A stretch of 23,137 nt of DNA from the NCBI GenBank assembly GCA_016199105.1, contig JACQHI010000139.1, positions 1 to 23,137 on the forward strand. The letters run 5' to 3'. Made by a program: the position numbers and the translations under genes. Under the pieces are notes generated by a model. The model was given only the letters and a program-made list of their open reading frames with translations. It was not told the DNA's origin and did no database searches. Shown piece after piece: positions 8,441-14,891 of this stretch. Numbering within the stretch: position 1 is the stretch's first letter; the number at the start of each line of letters is the position of its first letter. The stretch is from Lentisphaerota bacterium (GTDB lineage Bacteria > Verrucomicrobiota > Kiritimatiellia > JAAZAB01).

Positions 8441-8562
8441 CCTCCAGTCCTGGTCATGTCCATGATGCTCATGACCGTGCCATAGGTCCTGGCTGGAGCG
8501 GATGTTGGCTGTTCGGCGCGCGTTGCTGGTCTGTCGTTTTGGGGTGCCATGTGCTACATGCA
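8441..8562 (-). pseudogene. Remnant of a CDF (cation diffusion facilitator) gene 3' end, antisense
   Basis: Read on the - strand, the segment translates to SSQDLWHGHEHHGHDQD (about 8502-8452). This matches the C-terminal tail AQDLWHGHAHHGHDHD of the intact CDF transporter at 14892-15857, and the DNA agrees at roughly 34 of 43 aligned bases. Slightly upstream, in another frame, CM*HMAPQ aligns with CISHSTIQ of the CDF protein, giving an in-frame stop and a frameshift. The remnant therefore spans at least 8441-8562. Nothing upstream of 8562 was recognised. It is convergent with the amidohydrolase-fold gene. Confidence 0.6.
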
Positions 8563-8635
8563 GTGCTATTCTTTTGACCTTCGATGGATGCCATGCCATT
8601 GATGGGCATTGAGCAGTGTAACAAGGAGAATTCGG

Positions 8636-8881
8636 ATGACGACCACGGTCAGAGAAGCGCGGTTGAACTTTTCCCGCCTGCTGGCCCGCGTCCAGCGGGG
8701 CGAGGAAATTATTATCCGCAACCGCCAAGCTCCCGTGGCCAAATTGGTCCCGTTTAAGATATCCGCCGCCCCGCCGTTTCCGGACTTGACGGCTTGGCGC
8801 GGCGCCATGCGAAAATTCATGCGCAACCGGGGGGACGATAGCTCCGCCTTTGTTCGCCGGATGCGGGAGGAGCGTGGCTGA
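8636..8881 (+). CDS. Phd/YefM-type antitoxin, without a toxin gene
   Basis: 81 aa from the ATG at 8636, with AAGGAG 7 nt upstream. The N-terminal half MTTTVREARLNFSRLLARVQRGEEIIIRNRQAPVAKLVP is the Phd/YefM DNA-binding fold: helix, R-x-G-E-E-I-x-I-x-x-R, A-P-V-A-x-L-V-P. The C-terminal tail is Arg-rich and would be the toxin-binding part. Such genes are usually followed by an overlapping PIN or ParE toxin. Here an overlapping GTG at 8874 opens a frame (VAEFHPG) that stops after seven codons, and then a degraded amidohydrolase copy begins. It looks like an orphan antitoxin whose toxin was lost, though a toxin elsewhere cannot be excluded. Confidence 0.82.
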   Translation: MTTTVREARLNFSRLLARVQRGEEIIIRNRQAPVAKLVPFKISAAPPFPDLTAWRGAMRKFMRNRGDDSSAFVRRMREERG

Positions 8882-8954
8882 ATTTCATCCCGGTTGACAG
8901 AGGAGAACTAGGGGCAGACGAATAGCCTAATCGAATGGACAGTCGTTTGGGGGC

Positions 8955-9124
8955 GATGTACCACGCAGCCCAGTTCATGATTCAGATTCTCTACGCCCAG
9001 ATTCCCGACGAGGCGAAGGCCAGGATTGCCTTCGGGAATCTGGCGCGGTTGGTGGGGGTGCCCGCTGAGGCGAATCACTCGCGCTCCCTGGCAGATTTTC
9101 GTGGCCGCCGCGGTGACGCGGTGG
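8955..9124 (+). pseudogene. Degraded copy (B) of the amidohydrolase-fold gene 3' end with terminator stem
   Basis: Translates to YHAAQFMIQILYAQIPDEAK (8959 on) and then ARIAFGNLARLVGV, matching the C-terminus of the gene ending at 8400 with only a few amino-acid changes (R to Q, K to R). Near the end GACCGGCTGA has become CCCGCTGA. A single missing base moves the TGA out of frame, so the frame runs on as PAEANHS. The terminator stem is kept at 9101-9124, but its T-run is lost. The rest of the gene is absent upstream. The short frame 8935-9198 is therefore not a real gene. Confidence 0.8.
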
Positions 9125-9154
9125 AGCAGAGATGGGAGGTTCTGCTTGTGGCGA

Positions 9155-9622
9155 AGGATCGGCGTGAAAGAGAAAACGGACTTCATGTTTCAGCTTGAGC
9201 CGCAAGAAGTTACAGACTTGAAATCACAAATTGTGATTTCAAGTTGGGGCGGCTCGCGGGCTTTACCCTACGCTTTCACGGAGCAAGGAGTTGCGATGCT
9301 CTCCAGTGTCCTGAATAGCCGGCAAGCCATTGAAGTCAACATCGCCATCATGCGTGCGTTCGTGCGGCTTCGCGCATTCCTCTCCTCACAGGCCAAACTG
9401 GACAAACGCTTGCGGCATATCGAGCAGGAGGTTGCTTCCCACGGCAAAGCCATCGGCACGCTGTTTGACGCCATGCAACAACTGACCAACGAGCGCCCAC
9501 CGGCCATCGGCTTCCAGTATCTTGACGGAGGGGAAAACGATTCCGCCGGGAGCAAGGTCGTCCGGGAACGAGGTGCGCGATATCGGACCGCGCGCAAAGC
9601 CAAGAGGTCGCTCAAGCCATGA
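9155..9622 (+). pseudogene. 5'-truncated ORF6N-domain protein gene
   Basis: The in-frame product from GTG 9164 carries the second half of an ORF6N (KilA-N-like DNA-binding) domain: DFMFQLEPQEVTDLKSQIV, then SSWGGSRALPYAFTEQGVAM, then LSSVLNSRQAIEVNIAIMRA and FVRLR. A helical tail follows with KLDKRLRHIEQEVASHGKAIGTLFDAMQQL, typical of these proteins. The N-terminal half of the domain, which family members carry before the DFMFQL motif, is missing. Upstream sequence is instead the amidohydrolase remnant, so the junction lies near 9125-9160. Such genes often lie inside type I restriction operons between hsdM and hsdS, and hsdS does follow with an ATGA overlap. A shortened product from GTG 9164 (AAGGA 5 nt upstream) could still be made. 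Confidence 0.75.
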
Positions 9623-10971
9623 TTTTCCAGATTCAGAGATGGAAGGACTTGTGGCAGTGGCTTCCGTCCGAGGGCGACGCCGGGCTTTCTGCCATGGCTG
9701 ACACCGTTCTGCTCGGAGATTTTCTCTCGCGCATCCAGACACCAATCGACAGAAAGCAAATCCCTCTCGAAGAGCTTAATATAATTGCTAAGATCACGTT
9801 CGGCGGTGAACTTCATATCAGACCGCTCAAAAAGAGGTTTGGGTACAAAGGCCCGCTTTCCCTCGCCGATTCTGGCGATTTGATCATATCGAAGATCCGG
9901 GTCGCACAGGGGTCTCTGTGCATCGTTCCTCCGGATATCGATCATGTGGCAGTGAGCAACGAGTATCCTGTCTACCGGCCCGATTCATCGCAAGTGGATC
10001 CCACTTTCCTCAGTCTCCTGCTTCGGTCAGATCAGTTCCAGTGCGCCTTGCGTTCTCTCCGTTCGGGCAATACCACAAAGGCACGCCTCAGACCTGTTGA
10101 TTTCGAGGCACTGCCCATGCCTCTTCCCCAACTCACGGCCCAGCGCCGCCTGGTCGCCGCCTACCGGAAAGCCATGGACAAAGCCGCGCAACTCGACGCG
10201 CAGGCCCAGCAGATCGAACGCGACGCGCAACGGGAATTCGAGGCCGCGCTCGGACTGACGCCGCCCCCCAACCTTCCAAAACGCCCCTTCCAAGTCGCCC
10301 GATTCCGCGATATCGAACGGTGGAGCCACGAGGGGATTCTGCAGACGGCGCTACTCGGGGACGCCCCACCCGAATCCAAGTTCGAAATCGTCCAACTCGG
10401 CGACATCGGAACCGTATCCTACGGCCTCCAGAAGTGTCCGGGTAACCGACCGGGCAAGCACGCCCGGCCTTATCTCCGCGTTGCCAATGTCCAGCGTGGT
10501 TATCTTGACTTGCGCGAGATCAAGACGATCAATGTGCCGGACGAACAGATGGGTGTGTATCGTCTCGAAGATAGCGACATTCTATTTGTGGAGGGGAATG
10601 GGAGTCGCAAAGAGTTGGGGCGTGTTGCAGTTTGGGATGGCAGTATCCCTGATTGCGTTCATCAGAATCACATTATCAAGGCGCGCCTTGACCGCGCCAA
10701 GGCCGATCCGCAGTTCATAGCGGAATGGTTCAACACTGACACGGGCCGTATGCATTTCTTCCGCAATGCGAAAACGACGTCAGGACTCGGAACGATCAAC
10801 TCCACCGAGGTCCGAACGGCGCCCGTCCCACTGCCAGACAACACGGCTACGCAGACCGCAATAGTAAGGGATCTGCAAAAAGGGCGGGATCGTTCCGCTG
10901 CAACCCGCAAGCAGGCCGCGGCTTTTCGCGCCATCGCCTGGCGCGACTTCATCACAGCGGTGTTCGTATAG
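9619..10971 (+). CDS. hsdS: Type I restriction-modification specificity subunit (HsdS)
   Basis: 450 aa. Sequence-recognition subunit of a type I restriction-modification complex. It has two target recognition domains: TRD1 at about residues 25-170 (ending RSLRSGNTTKARLRPVDFEALPMPLP) and TRD2 at about 250-415 (ending TSGLGTINSTEVRTAPVPLP). Each is followed by a conserved helical spacer (QRRLVAAYRKAMDKAAQLDA, and the C-terminal TQTAIVRDLQKGRDRSAATR). The repeated motif 'x-P-x-P-L-P' before each helix is diagnostic. The gene overlaps the truncated ORF6N gene by 4 bp. No hsdM or hsdR lies in the window, so it is either an orphan remnant or serves a methyltransferase/nuclease encoded elsewhere. 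The N-terminus could be slightly different. Confidence 0.88.
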   Translation: MIFQIQRWKDLWQWLPSEGDAGLSAMADTVLLGDFLSRIQTPIDRKQIPLEELNIIAKITFGGELHIRPLKKRFGYKGPLSLADSGDLIISKIRVAQGSLCIVPPDIDHVAVSNEYPVYRPDSSQVDPTFLSLLLRSDQFQCALRSLRSGNTTKARLRPVDFEALPMPLPQLTAQRRLVAAYRKAMDKAAQLDAQAQQIERDAQREFEAALGLTPPPNLPKRPFQVARFRDIERWSHEGILQTALLGDAPPESKFEIVQLGDIGTVSYGLQKCPGNRPGKHARPYLRVANVQRGYLDLREIKTINVPDEQMGVYRLEDSDILFVEGNGSRKELGRVAVWDGSIPDCVHQNHIIKARLDRAKADPQFIAEWFNTDTGRMHFFRNAKTTSGLGTINSTEVRTAPVPLPDNTATQTAIVRDLQKGRDRSAATRKQAAAFRAIAWRDFITAVFV

Positions 10972-11020
10972 GCCATCCGCCTCGCGCCAAAAAACTTGCG
11001 AAAATAGTTCTTGCCATGGC

Positions 11021-11045
11021 GTGTAGTATATAGTACACAGTACAC
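11021..11045 (+). promoter_or_regulatory. Putative operator/core promoter of the XRE regulator gene
   Basis: GTGTAGTATATAGTACAC (11021-11038) is an 18-bp near-palindrome, with one symmetric G/G mismatch in each arm. It overlaps a tandem repeat AGTACAC-AGTACAC (11032-11045) that abuts the ATG at 11046. A TATAGT (11029-11034) could serve as -10. No Shine-Dalgarno is visible, so translation may be leaderless. An autoregulatory site is inferred. Confidence 0.55.
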
Positions 11046-11402
11046 ATGAAAACGACTTTTGGCTGTTTCGTGCGGGAACGCAGGGAGACGCTTCTGCGTG
11101 AAAATGCGGACTATTCCCTCAGAAAGGTGGCGGGACGCATCCAGGTGGAACCCTCCTACGTAAGCAAGATCGAACGGGACCAGGTGGCGCCGCCTTCGGA
11201 AGAGACGATTATCCGCCTGGCGAAGGACCTGAAGGAGGATTCGGATGTCCTGCTGGCGCTCGCGGGGAAGGTGTCCTCCGATTTGCGAGGCGCGATTCTC
11301 AAACGCCCCCGGTTGTTCGCCGAGCTTATCCGCCAGATGAAGAATGCCCCGGATCGCGCGGTCTTGCGCATGGTGCGCGAGGTGCGGGACGGGAAATGGT
11401 GA
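11046..11402 (+). CDS. XRE-family helix-turn-helix transcriptional regulator
   Basis: 118 aa. The HTH_3/XRE domain covers about residues 5-70: FGCFVRERRETLLRE, SLRKVAGRIQVEPSYVSKIE (helix-turn-helix), PPSEETIIRLAKDLKEDSDV. The tail SSDLRGAILKRPRLFAELIRQMKNAP and VLRMVREVRDGKW is a helical C-terminal part often seen in this subgroup. The stop at 11402 is followed within 12 bp by the next gene, so the two form an operon. It probably represses its own promoter through the palindrome/tandem repeats at the start codon. The family call is secure; the target is inferred. Confidence 0.9.
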   Translation: MKTTFGCFVRERRETLLRENADYSLRKVAGRIQVEPSYVSKIERDQVAPPSEETIIRLAKDLKEDSDVLLALAGKVSSDLRGAILKRPRLFAELIRQMKNAPDRAVLRMVREVRDGKW

Positions 11403-11414
11403 TTGGAGCTTGTC

Positions 11415-12431
11415 ATGATTGAACTCCGCGATGATGCGTTGGTGTTCCGGTTTCCGGAAGTCTGCGAGAGCGCATCGCTTTCCATCGATTTCCAACAAAC
11501 GCTGCGGATCCCGGATGATAGAAAAGAATATCCGCTGCCGGCAGGCCTGGGCCGTTTCCCGCTCCGGCATGTGGATGACTTTGCGGGGCGCGTGAGCCCC
11601 GGCTGGGTCGAGCAGGGGGGCGTCATGCTTCCCATGTACCAGTCGGAAGCCATGTGGCTCAACTTCCGTGCCGGCTTTGCGGCAGAATATGACGCGGCTT
11701 ATTTTTTTGCCGTCAAGGTCGCCGCCGGCAAGATCAATGCCGTCACCGGACAGCCCTGGCGCGACCGACTTAATCAAAATCCGCAGGACTACCTGGTTGT
11801 CCCGAAGCAGCCTTGGCTGGACGGATTCTGTGTGGCCGAAGGGATGATCCGTCAGTTCGTGGCGATGCCGTTGGGGGAGGGGTACACCGCCGAGGAGCAA
11901 CTGGCCGGGAAGGCGGAGTGGGGCGGCATCCAGATCATGGTCGTCCCGATGAAACGCGAGGTGTTCGAGGCTCGCGCCCGGAAACGAGCCGAATGGGCAA
12001 GATCCAGGTGTGTTGTGCGTGAATCAAGCCCCGCATATGAGATGGGCTTGGCGCCCGGCGGGCGGATGCGCCAGAAAATCTATAAGGATCGTAACAGTCT
12101 GGCCGATTGGGACCTGGAGCATGGCAGCCGGTGCTTTGTGCATATTGTTAACTCGCTGGTCTGGCGCAAAATAACGGGTCAGCCGCCGCCCTCAAAGCCG
12201 CCGACGGCGGCGGAATACGCGCGCGCCGGGATCCCCTGGTATGAGTGGTATGACGATGACCAGCCGGCCCTGCCCGGAATGGACGCGCTGGCCGGCCTGA
12301 AAAGCGTGGCGACGCTGAAAGTGGAAAAAGGGGATGAGGCGCTTCCCGAGAATGAATCCATCCCCGTGGATCGGGTGATCAAGCTGACGCCGCAGACACC
12401 GTCCAGGGAGCCTTCAAAATACAAGATGTAA
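11415..12431 (+). CDS. Conserved-looking hypothetical protein, partner of XRE regulator
   Basis: 338 aa from the ATG at 11415 (TTGGAG 6-7 nt upstream); an in-frame TTG at 11403 is less likely. No known catalytic motif was recognised. Distinct blocks are SLSIDFQQTLRIPDDRKEYP, LPAGLGRFPLRHVDDF, GGVMLPMYQSEAMWLNF, AVKVAAGKINAVTG, DYLVVPKQPWLDGFCV and RQFVAMPLGEGYTAEEQLAG. From memory these resemble a widespread uncharacterised family with the MYQSEA(M/L)W motif. No transmembrane helix or signal peptide is apparent. The C-terminal third contains WYEWYDDDQPALPGM and then a low-conservation tail. Tight linkage to an XRE regulator suggests a regulated two-gene module, perhaps stress- or phage-related; function is unknown. 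Confidence 0.75.
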   Translation: MIELRDDALVFRFPEVCESASLSIDFQQTLRIPDDRKEYPLPAGLGRFPLRHVDDFAGRVSPGWVEQGGVMLPMYQSEAMWLNFRAGFAAEYDAAYFFAVKVAAGKINAVTGQPWRDRLNQNPQDYLVVPKQPWLDGFCVAEGMIRQFVAMPLGEGYTAEEQLAGKAEWGGIQIMVVPMKREVFEARARKRAEWARSRCVVRESSPAYEMGLAPGGRMRQKIYKDRNSLADWDLEHGSRCFVHIVNSLVWRKITGQPPPSKPPTAAEYARAGIPWYEWYDDDQPALPGMDALAGLKSVATLKVEKGDEALPENESIPVDRVIKLTPQTPSREPSKYKM

Positions 12432-12546
12432 AGAACGGTATCCCCAAAATGCAAATGCAGTTTTGGGAAACTGAAGCCATCTGCCGCAAGGAAATTGAAA
12501 GAGCCGTGCTCGGCATCCGGACGCGGAAAGAATACAAACGCAGACC

Positions 12547-12846
12547 GTGAAGACGAAAAGACATAACAGTCGGGCAAAGCCGCGGAGCCGTCCGCGGGGG
12601 ATTACCCGGAACCGCGCCGCCGCGATCGCGCGGGCCAGGCTGGCCGGCGCGTTGATCGATTGTGAAGTTTCCGAGGAATTGCCGGCGGGCTATTCCGCAT
12701 ACGAACTCCGTCCACTGCCGAAAAACTGCTGGGTTGTGTCTTGCGGGCCGAGACATACAAACACGGTCGGGGGTTCCCGGACGTTGTTGTATATTTCCAG
12801 GCGATCCGGACGGGTGTTGTGTACCACGAGTATCCATGGCGAATAA
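12547..12846 (+). CDS. Small hypothetical protein
   Basis: 99 aa from a GTG start. The first ~30 residues are very basic (KTKRHNSRAKPRSRPRGITR). The C-terminal half, PKNCWVVSCGPRHTNTVGGS then RTLLYISRRSGRVL, has the 'C-W-V-V ... LLYISRRSGRVL' cadence of small immunity or regulatory proteins of the Imm35/YrhB kind, but the match is only suggestive. No clear Shine-Dalgarno. The 115 bp before it hold an imperfect inverted repeat (CCCAAAA at 12443-12449, TTTTGGG at 12461-12467). It may be cotranscribed with the preceding gene. It is the least certain protein-coding call in this stretch. Confidence 0.5.
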   Translation: MKTKRHNSRAKPRSRPRGITRNRAAAIARARLAGALIDCEVSEELPAGYSAYELRPLPKNCWVVSCGPRHTNTVGGSRTLLYISRRSGRVLCTTSIHGE

Positions 12847-12860
12847 GGCCCTGCAGCAGA

Positions 12861-12953
12861 GCGGAGGGATAAGGGCAGAAGAAAGGGCTGAGGGATGAGA
12901 CCTGAAACCTGAGGGATGGAGAAGGCTCAAGGGACGAGTGCTAAGGGATTAGG
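12861..12953. repeat. Purine-rich degenerate direct repeats (TGAGGGATGAG-like)
   Basis: The unit (T/G)GAGGGAT(G/A)(A/G) recurs in GGAGGGATAAGG, TGAGGGATGAGACCTGAAACC, TGAGGGATGGAG and, degenerate, CAAGGGACGAG and TAAGGGATTAGG. The + strand is almost free of T and C. It fills the gap between the small hypothetical gene and the protease gene. No coding potential is seen. Confidence 0.65.
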
Positions 12954-12983
12954 TTCGTACAATCCAAAATCGATGGGGCGCTT

Positions 12984-14189
12984 ATGGGCGACATCTTTAA
13001 CAAGGCCGCGCGGCGGGCCGGGCAACACGCCGGTCGCCTCTGGCTCAAAACGATTCTCCTGGCTGCCCCACTGCTTGGGCTCTGGCTGCTGGCGCCGGGA
13101 TGCGCAAGCCCACCGACCCAGACAGTGCTGGATATGAAGTCGGTGAAATATAAAGTGCAACGCGGGTTGCCGGTGACGCAGTATGAAAAATGGGAATATG
13201 ACGAATGGATTTGGGAACATGATGTGGAGGAAGGAAAGCGAAATATGGGGATGACCTCCTGGCCGGCGGATAGTCAATCTCGGCCCGTTGCGACCGCGCC
13301 AGTCCCGACAATGACACGGCAGCAACAACTAAAAGCCTGGAAACGCTGGTGCGAGCAACATCGGTCCGGCTATATGGCCGAAAAACAGGGGGAAGACTCG
13401 TGGACGGCGGCGGAAGTGGAGGTCTATGAGAAACGGCTGGATGATGAGCTTCGGACCTATGATCCTCCCATCCTGATAGAGGAAGACCCGAATCCGCCTG
13501 CCGGTGTGCTTGTGCCTGATCCTGAACCTGTGGGGCTTGTCCTTGATCCTCCTATTGCCGCGACCAACTTGACGCAGGCTTTGAAAGCAGTCGTAGAGGT
13601 GGACGTTTTCAAGAATGGCCAAACAATTTCGAGCGGAAGCGGGTTTTGGATCGTTAGTCCAAAACTCCGACCGCCGCCTTATCTTATAGTGACAGCCAAA
13701 CACATCATAATTTCTGCTTCGGCAAACCTGGGACCAGTGCAGTTTGATAATTTGATTTCCACAAAGGATTCTTGGGGGAGGTCTCTCCAACTCAATGGGA
13801 TGTACTCTCCGTTTCTGTCATTTTGTACGGGCTCCGATGAAACCCTGGAGAAGGCAGACGCAGTGATATTTGTGCCTCCTGAGGAAACGAAGCCGGCCTT
13901 TTTCCTCCGCATGAATTTAACGGACAAGCACCAGGTGGGCGAGGATGTTTGGGTGTTGGCCAAGCCTCTTCTGCTCCCAGCGTGCGTGACTAAGGGGATA
14001 ATTTCGGCCGTGGAAATCATGCCGCATCCGCGGATTCAAATCACAGCGCCGGTCAGTCACGGCTCATCAGGTGGCGCGGTGGTGGACTCGAAACTGAATG
14101 TGATCGGGGTGGTCAGCAGTTTTGCGACGGATGGTCAAAACGTGAACTTTGCGGATCTTCTCATTCCGTCGAGCTGTTTCGATCCTTGA
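12984..14189 (+). CDS. Lipoprotein with trypsin-like serine protease domain
   Basis: 401 aa. A basic N-terminus and hydrophobic helix (residues ~22-38) end in lipobox LAPGC with Cys40, predicting a lipidated exported protein. Residues 41-190 are a charged, proline- and Trp-rich linker (EKWEYDEWIWEHDVEE; PDPEPVGLVLDPP). Residues ~195-400 look like a chymotrypsin-fold protease: His240 in VTAKHI, Asp292 in EKADAVIF, and Ser362 in HGSSGGAVV, all three catalytic residues in the expected order, followed by NVIGVVSSF. No PDZ domain is present, unlike DegP/HtrA. It probably acts at the periplasmic face of a membrane. Composition from ~13.15 to 14.15 kb is more AT-rich than the left-hand genes, hinting at acquisition. 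The start is the ATG giving a normal signal peptide. It is convergent with the toxin gene, 15 bp apart. Confidence 0.8.
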   Translation: MGDIFNKAARRAGQHAGRLWLKTILLAAPLLGLWLLAPGCASPPTQTVLDMKSVKYKVQRGLPVTQYEKWEYDEWIWEHDVEEGKRNMGMTSWPADSQSRPVATAPVPTMTRQQQLKAWKRWCEQHRSGYMAEKQGEDSWTAAEVEVYEKRLDDELRTYDPPILIEEDPNPPAGVLVPDPEPVGLVLDPPIAATNLTQALKAVVEVDVFKNGQTISSGSGFWIVSPKLRPPPYLIVTAKHIIISASANLGPVQFDNLISTKDSWGRSLQLNGMYSPFLSFCTGSDETLEKADAVIFVPPEETKPAFFLRMNLTDKHQVGEDVWVLAKPLLLPACVTKGIISAVEIMPHPRIQITAPVSHGSSGGAVVDSKLNVIGVVSSFATDGQNVNFADLLIPSSCFDP

Positions 14190-14204
14190 TAATCCCGGTT
14201 GCTG

Positions 14205-14585
14205 TTATCCCACCACTTCGACCCCGTATTCCTTGAACCGCTGGTCGGCGGTCACGACCGGCAGGCGCAGACGCAAGGCTGCCGCAATGATTAGCCGGTC
14301 GCATGGATCGCCGTGAATCGGAGGAAGTTGTGTGGCCGCCACACACGTCTCCAAATCCAAAGGCAAGGAAGTCAACACGTGATGATCCAATACCGCTTGC
14401 AGCCATTCCAACGGCGCCGTCGGCAAACGCAACTTGCCGCTGCGGTGTTTGAGGCCGATTTCGAACCCCGTGATCGCCGAAACATACACCACCGGTGCGG
14501 CTTCAATCCGGGCACGCGACTCAGTGTTCAACATCGCGGCCCCCTCCACCAACCACAACAGAGCACAGGTGTCCAGGATCATCAT
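14205..14585 (-). CDS. vapC: PIN-domain toxin (VapC-type ribonuclease)
   Basis: 126 aa. PIN domain with the four acidic positions expected for the Mg-dependent RNase: Asp5 (MILDTCALLW), Glu42 (SAITGFEIGLK), Asp96 (HGDPCDRLIIAAA; Asp93 also present) and Asp114 (VVTADQRF). It resembles the subgroup with LP-P-I-HGDP-x-DRLI. The start is the ATG at 14585, which overlaps the antitoxin TGA (ATGA) and is preceded by GGAGGA inside the antitoxin gene; the longer reading frame upstream is not used. It is coupled to the Phd-type antitoxin and would be neutralised by it. The vapC symbol is generic for the family. Confidence 0.9.
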   Translation of the reverse strand: MMILDTCALLWLVEGAAMLNTESRARIEAAPVVYVSAITGFEIGLKHRSGKLRLPTAPLEWLQAVLDHHVLTSLPLDLETCVAATQLPPIHGDPCDRLIIAAALRLRLPVVTADQRFKEYGVEVVG

Positions 14586-14815
14586 GCATCCTCCATCGGC
14601 CATTCGGCGGCGGTCAGCGGTTCGATCGGATCGTAATGGATCTTAATCCGGCTCATCACCGGATGCCGCGTGACCCGCTGCCGTTTCCGATGGGGGGTCA
14701 GCTCGGCCACCGGTGCGCCGTGACGGCAGATCAGATAGGTTTCCCCCTTCGTTTCTATTTCCGCCAAGACCGACGAAAGATGTGTTTTGGCATCGTGTAT
14801 GTTAATTGTTTTCAT
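14582..14815 (-). CDS. Phd/YefM-type antitoxin of the VapC pair
   Basis: 77 aa. The ATG at 14815 was chosen because AAGGAG lies 6 nt upstream (complement of 14822-14827) and the protein then begins MKTINIHDAKTHLSSVLAEI, the Phd/YefM N-terminal fold. Next comes KGETYLICRHGAPVAELTPH, the DNA-binding/dimer half. The tail IEPLTAAEWPMEDA is the likely toxin-binding part. Translation is coupled to the toxin by a 4-bp overlap. Typical autoregulated type II toxin-antitoxin pair; the operator was not located. Confidence 0.9.
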   Translation of the reverse strand: MKTINIHDAKTHLSSVLAEIETKGETYLICRHGAPVAELTPHRKRQRVTRHPVMSRIKIHYDPIEPLTAAEWPMEDA

Positions 14816-14891
14816 TTCTTTCTCCTTAGTCCGATAAACTAAACCAACAGGACTTAGAGTGCAAGCGCAGACTTCCCGTTTGCGGGGCGCT

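Noticed and set aside
8286..9124. Attachment sites (attL/attR) of an integrated element
   Set aside because: Repeats are about 11% diverged, there is no integrase, and the enclosed DNA is ~0.5 kb; a decayed duplication fits better.
8935..9198. 87-aa frame as an independent small gene
   Set aside because: Its homology is only to the C-terminus of the gene ending at 8400, with the stop shifted out of frame; treated as a duplicated remnant.
12443..12467. Terminator after the 338-aa gene (CCCAAAA...TTTTGGG)
   Set aside because: Stem is AT-rich with a bulge and is not followed by a T-run; noted only as an imperfect inverted repeat.
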